Positions 60,716 to 64,000 of a stretch of 64,000 bases of DNA are shown one piece after another. A program made the translations under genes and the position numbers. Source of the stretch: SHZL01 sp963708905 (GTDB lineage Bacteria; Pseudomonadota; Gammaproteobacteria; Xanthomonadales; SZUA-36). The notes under the pieces were generated by a model. It saw only the letters and a list, made by a program, of their open reading frames with translations, was not told where the DNA came from and made no database searches. Positions within the stretch are counted from its first letter, which is position 1, and each line of letters begins with the position of its first letter. The stretch lies in assembly GCA_963708905.1 (NCBI GenBank), contig CAVPUV010000081.1, positions 186,001 to 250,000 on the forward strand. The letters are read 5' to 3'.

Positions 60716-62072
60716 GCAGCCGGTAGCGCGCTATATTGCCTTCATGGAGGCTCATTATCTCGGTCTCCACGACTTCGACAAATCGCGCCTGGTCCGCCGG
60801 TGGCACCTGCTCCGCGGCACGATCCCGCACCAAAGCGGTCGCAGCCTTCTTGTCCATTCCCGCACGAACCACAGCGGCGACCAGCTCGGCGACCAGCGCC
60901 CGGTAACGCAGGCGGAACGGGTCCGGCTCACCCAAGGACTGGCGCACTGCCGAGTACCGCGCGCTCGATCGCTCGTAGGCCCAGACGAACACGTCGCGCA
61001 ACAGTTCCATGCGATTCAGCTCGTAGATACCCAGCACGCCGTCAATATAGGCACGCTCCGGAACGTCCACGAAGGACAGGGGGCAGAGGTTGCCGCGGAT
61101 AAGGGGGATATTGGCGGCGAGGCGCGATACGCGCTTGTTCACGTCCTCGAAACCCTGCAGGTAAGCGAGGTGCACGAGGGCGAAGAAGGCCTGCTCGAAG
61201 GGGTCCGTGATCGCGGCCGCGGTATCCAAAATTGTTTGGAAGCACTCGTCAATGAGCTGCGGCACTTCCAAGGGATGGTAGACCGTGCCGTCGATGCCCA
61301 CCGGGATGCGCCGCAGCCGGCCGCCAGCCAGTGGGTCCGTGAGCAGGTTGTCCGCCAGCAGCGCGTGCAGATTCAGGATGGTGTAACGGTTGAAGCCGAT
61401 CTCGTCCGCCTGATCGACCAGAAGCTCGATGGCCGCCTTGTGGTTCAGGATCATCTGCGCTTCCATCGCGTTCTTGCCTTCGGCGGCCTCGCCCAGCTCG
61501 AGCAGGCGCTCGGTTTCCAGCAGTGAGTACGTATTGCCTTCCAGGCGACTGGAGTTCCAGGAGAGGTCGATGAGCAGGCGGCTGTAAATCGTGCGGGCGT
61601 AGGTTCCCGCCGGGCGCTCGCCGTCCGGCGGGCAGCCCATTTCGAGCAGGCGCTGGCGCGTTTCCGCCGGCAGGTACCAGGTGACGTTGGGCCGGTAGTC
61701 ATCCAGAAAGGCTCGCTGGTAGCCGACCGGGCGCCGGTCCTGGATTGGCGCGCGAATCGCATGCTTGATTTCTTGCCCTTGCAGCGAAAGCGGTACATAA
61801 ATCTCACCACGCGCTGTCAGTTGGTCACTCTCCTCGTGAGCCTTCACTTCACCCGTGATGACGGTGGGCATGCGATAGTGACGGCCCTTGCCCCGCCCTT
61901 CAGCAACCAGCCGCTTCTGTTCGACCAGCAGGGCGAGGCGGCGCTGCAGCATCCGCGGCGGCAGCTCGTACGGCAGTCCCTCGCGGATGGCGCTGACCTG
62001 CACGCCCTCTGGATGGGCCGCCACGACTGCGAGGATGGCGTCGAACTCTTGTTTCGGGATCCGCTTCGGCAT
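60675..62072 (-). CDS. Fic-fold protein 3, catalytic His replaced (pseudo-Fic)
   Basis: 465 residues. N-terminal winged-helix segment ('FDAILAVVAAHPEGVQVSAI'), then a Fic fold with the inhibitory motif S174-x3-E178-G ('SSRLEG'). The active motif HPFxDGNGRxxR reads 'LQGFEDVNKRVSRLAAN': Gln306 replaces the catalytic His and Gly-Asn-Gly is Val-Asn-Lys. AMPylation is therefore unlikely. Related 'QPFEDVNKR' Fic-like proteins exist. DNA binding via the N-terminus and regulation through the operator at 62082 is plausible. Confidence 0.85.
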   Translation of the reverse strand: MPKRIPKQEFDAILAVVAAHPEGVQVSAIREGLPYELPPRMLQRRLALLVEQKRLVAEGRGKGRHYRMPTVITGEVKAHEESDQLTARGEIYVPLSLQGQEIKHAIRAPIQDRRPVGYQRAFLDDYRPNVTWYLPAETRQRLLEMGCPPDGERPAGTYARTIYSRLLIDLSWNSSRLEGNTYSLLETERLLELGEAAEGKNAMEAQMILNHKAAIELLVDQADEIGFNRYTILNLHALLADNLLTDPLAGGRLRRIPVGIDGTVYHPLEVPQLIDECFQTILDTAAAITDPFEQAFFALVHLAYLQGFEDVNKRVSRLAANIPLIRGNLCPLSFVDVPERAYIDGVLGIYELNRMELLRDVFVWAYERSSARYSAVRQSLGEPDPFRLRYRALVAELVAAVVRAGMDKKAATALVRDRAAEQVPPADQARFVEVVETEIMSLHEGNIARYRLRPAEYHAWRQSWR

Positions 62073-62081
62073 GTGGCGGAT

Positions 62082-62114
62082 TATATGTCGCTAAAAGCAT
62101 TTATACGACATATA
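62082..62114. promoter_or_regulatory. operator-like inverted repeat upstream of Fic 3
   Basis: TATATGTCG (62082-62090) and CGACATATA (62106-62114) are a perfect 9-bp inverted repeat, 15 bp apart, beginning 10 bp upstream of the Fic 3 start. Further TGTCGC half-sites lie at 62146 and near 62168. It is typical of a repressor site, and the wHTH of Fic 3 is a candidate binder. Confidence 0.55.
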
Positions 62115-62254
62115 AAGCGCATTATTTGACGCAAACCACCTTTTGTGTCGCATAAATCGCTTTTTCCGTCGCGAAGGCGCCCGTCATGATGCTCCTTTCG
62201 TCGCCTCGTGCGTCTCGAACAGGAACACCGCCAGCGTCGAGGCCGCCCCGACCG

Positions 62255-62317
62255 CCAGCCGCGCTTGCGGATTACTGCTTTCCAGGTTGCTGACGGCGTC
62301 TTGTGAATGGTCGCCAC
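62255..62317 (-). pseudogene. N-terminus of a tyrosine integrase, adjacent to tRNA-Phe
   Basis: From a GTG at 62317 the minus strand reads 'MATIHKTPSATWKAVIRKR' and 'GW', which is the conserved start of phage/island tyrosine integrases ('MATIHKTPSGTWKAVIRKRGW'). The rest of the gene is deleted after 21 codons. Position 65 bp from the 3' end of tRNA-Phe, pointing away from it, is where an island integrase sits. Confidence 0.6.
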
Positions 62318-62382
62318 GGTCGCTTTCGGAGCACAGGTGGTCTGAAAGTGTACCGAGTGACCGGAATGCACCCTGAATTGAT

Positions 62383-62458
<76 letters not shown>

Positions 62459-62685
62459 TTGATACAGTGAGGCGGCGTATTAGACCTTTTGGTGACGGTG
62501 AAGTCAACCGAGAGCGCTGTTTTCCTGCGGGTATTTCGCGCTTCCTTCCACTCCAGGCTTTCTGCTTGCGGGTCATGCTTTCGTACCCGTCAGGCTTCAT
62601 ATTTGGCGATGAACGGATTGAAAACTACTATATGATACTATATTATACAAAAGGTTATATATAATATTTTCATTGGAGGCATCAG

Positions 62686-63099
62686 ATGTCGCAGCGTAAA
62701 GCACAGCGCAAGCCATCCACAGCGATAAAAGGCCAGCAGATCGCGCCTGCTCTTACAACGGTATTCAATATCCTGCAGGCCTGGGAAGTGAAGGTGATGA
62801 ACTGGGGCGTATTGCTGGGTGTCTCGCAGCCGACCATCCATCGCTGGAAGGCCAATCCGGCCGCTGTGGCGAAGGCTAATTCCCGCGATCTGGCGGAGCG
62901 TCTGTCTTACATTCTCGGTATTTACAAGGCCCTGCAGATTCTGCTGCCGGATGCCCGTTCCGCTGATTCCTGGGTGAACCGGCCCAATTCGGCCCTGCTG
63001 TTTGCCGGCCGCGCGCCGCTGGAGCGCATTCTCGGTGGTAACGTCGCCGATCTGTACGAGGTTCGCCGCTGGCTGGATGGGCAACGCGGTGCGGCATGA
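62686..63099 (+). CDS. Xre/MbcA/ParS-type antitoxin
   Basis: 137 residues. HTH region 'NWGVLLGVSQPTIHRWKANP' and the C-terminal MbcA/ParS toxin-binding domain ('ALLFAGRAPLERILGGN', 'LYEVRRWLDGQRG'). Start ATG with GGAGG 6 nt upstream. The very AT-rich stretch 62619-62670 upstream (TTGAAA, TATATAATAT) probably holds its promoter and autoregulatory site. It overlaps the RES toxin by 4 nt (ATGA), so they are translationally coupled. Confidence 0.85.
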   Translation: MSQRKAQRKPSTAIKGQQIAPALTTVFNILQAWEVKVMNWGVLLGVSQPTIHRWKANPAAVAKANSRDLAERLSYILGIYKALQILLPDARSADSWVNRPNSALLFAGRAPLERILGGNVADLYEVRRWLDGQRGAA

Positions 63100-63788
63100 T
63101 CCCGCCGCTCACCGCCATTGACTGGCGAAAATCCGCGCGCATAGTCCCCAGCCGGTATCCGCCCATCGGCGTGTTCGACCGGGTGGCGCGACCGCAAGAC
63201 CTGGAAGCGGTATTCGCCATCGAAGCCCTGACCAACGACCGCGTGCGGGATGAATTGGGGGAAATCTGCCTGGTGCCCGAGGAAGACCGGATAGCGGGCG
63301 CCGGCACCACACCGATCATGGCCGCCTTCACTCACCCCAATCGGGATGGCAGCCGCTTTTCCGATGGCAGTTTCGGTGTTTACTACGCCGGGGATAGCCT
63401 GGCGACCGCCATCGCCGAAAGCCGCTTTCACCGCGAACGCTTCCTGGCCTATTCAGCCGAGCCGCCGATCCGGCTCGAGATGCGTTGCTATTACGCCAGG
63501 GTCAGAGGAGAACTGCACGATTTGCGCAAGGCACGGGCATCCAAGCCGCAATGGTTTGACCCGGATCCACGCCGCTACGGCGCGGGCCAGGATCTGGGGC
63601 TCGAACTGAAATCCCGTGGCAGCAACGGTCTTGTGTACCACAGCGTGCGCCGGCCGCAAGGAGAATGTGTGGGGATTTTCCGCCCGCGCCTGATTTCTCC
63701 CGTTACCCAGGGCCCCCATTTCGAATACCTCTGGGATGGGCGCTCCATTGTCGAGGTACTCCAAATTCAAAGGTATGCAGTTGCATAA
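63096..63788 (+). CDS. RES-domain toxin (NAD-degrading type)
   Basis: 230 residues. RES signature: 'RYPPIGVFDRVARPQDLEAVF', 'GSFGVYYAGDSLATAIAESRFH' (R, E positions) and 'SNGLVYHSVRRPQGECVGIF' with the catalytic Ser-type motif. RES toxins (as MbcT) degrade NAD when freed from their Xre-ParS antitoxin, which is the preceding gene. It is on the far side of tRNA-Phe from the Fic island. Confidence 0.86.
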   Translation: MIPPLTAIDWRKSARIVPSRYPPIGVFDRVARPQDLEAVFAIEALTNDRVRDELGEICLVPEEDRIAGAGTTPIMAAFTHPNRDGSRFSDGSFGVYYAGDSLATAIAESRFHRERFLAYSAEPPIRLEMRCYYARVRGELHDLRKARASKPQWFDPDPRRYGAGQDLGLELKSRGSNGLVYHSVRRPQGECVGIFRPRLISPVTQGPHFEYLWDGRSIVEVLQIQRYAVA

Positions 63789-63800
63789 CTTGTTCCTGGT

Positions 63801-63828
63801 GTCCGTTTTCAGGGGTCCGTTTTCAGGG
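63801..63828. repeat. perfect 14-bp tandem repeat
   Basis: GTCCGTTTTCAGGG occurs twice without gap (63801-63814, 63815-63828). The second copy overlaps the stop codon (63823-63825) of the partial gene on the minus strand. Confidence 0.7.
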
Positions 63829-64000
63829 GAGTGAGCTGTCCGTGTCGTCCGGCAGACGCGAGAACTCGACTTTCCACATCTGCGCCCAACCGGTTTCGGT
63901 CTTTTGTTCCGCGATGCTGGAATACGTATCGTCTCCGGACTGCTGCATCACACTGCGAATCTCGATAACACCGCCATCGTCTTCAACGTGGCGCTCACCC
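63823..64000 (-). CDS. uncharacterised protein, C-terminal end only (cut by window edge)
   Basis: The minus-strand frame is open from the edge to a TGA at 63823-63825, giving 58 residues: 'GERHVEDDGGVIEIRSVMQQ', 'SGDDTYSSIAEQKTETGWA' and 'QMWKVEFSRLPDDTDSSLP'. It reads as a natural protein end. I do not recognise it. It converges with the RES toxin gene, 34 bp away. Confidence 0.55.
   Translation of the reverse strand, partial: GERHVEDDGGVIEIRSVMQQSGDDTYSSIAEQKTETGWAQMWKVEFSRLPDDTDSSLP

Noticed and set aside
62143..62376. Plus-strand 77-codon frame beside tRNA-Phe
   Set aside because: It is antisense to the integrase remnant and has no family features.

Overview
This window looks like a chromosomal segment of a GC-rich proteobacterium, most likely a free-living gammaproteobacterium. 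The evidence is a RapA-type RNA-polymerase recycling ATPase, a FixL/FixJ-like oxygen-sensing pair, NdvB-type cyclic glucan synthase, homospermidine synthase, prolyl oligopeptidases, GFA and CPXCG zinc proteins, and REP-like palindromes. No rRNA, CRISPR array or intact transposase is present. The only RNA gene found is tRNA-Phe(GAA) at 62383-62458.

Layout, left part. The first 21 kb are mostly housekeeping and stress genes: the start of a P-type cation ATPase (cut by the window edge), a 2834-residue cyclic beta-1,2-glucan synthase with a tandem universal stress protein, an array of perfect hairpins in front of an Hsp20 gene, a receiver-only protein lacking its phospho-Asp, a FixJ/FixL-like two-component system, a frameshifted rapA, homospermidine synthase and two membrane or sugar glycosyltransferases. 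An HNH (DUF222) nuclease follows.

At 23310-24274 lie two recognisable integron attC sites without an integrase (a CALIN). They bound a SnoaL-like secreted-protein cassette and a dead antitoxin cassette, and a BrnT-type toxin-antitoxin pair follows. From 25 to 48 kb there is metabolic and stress content: cupin, TVP38, VOC, an RRM protein with an unusual leader, patatin, GT9, prolyl oligopeptidase, a phosphatase/fructosamine-kinase deglycation pair, a receiver-metallo-beta-lactamase fusion, methyltransferase, TolB-TPR protein, DUF711, M20 peptidase, P450, thioesterase, USP and L,D-transpeptidase. Several genes here are shells with the middle deleted (DEAD helicase, GH2, S9 peptidase, acetamidase).

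Layout, right part. From 49 to 63 kb the window is an accessory region built around tRNA-Phe. It has three different Fic-domain genes (one with the catalytic His replaced), a large 2OG-Fe(II) oxygenase, a type I restriction fragment, a remnant integrase N-terminus 65 bp from the tRNA, an IS21-like end with 23-bp iterons, and an Xre/MbcA-RES toxin-antitoxin pair on the other side of the tRNA. Repeats derived from the 3' half of tRNA-Phe recur at 50.86, 53.29 and 58.90 kb. The last two carry one and two copies of a 53-bp unit inserted into the T-arm, plus about 190-200 bp of shared sequence with a covarying hairpin. This tRNA-anchored, repeatedly remodelled Fic island is the most unusual part of the window, followed by the attC cluster, the interleaved-helix RRM leader and the hairpin array at 9.93-10.13 kb.

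Limits: all calls come from reading the sequence. No database search, folding program or codon statistics were run.
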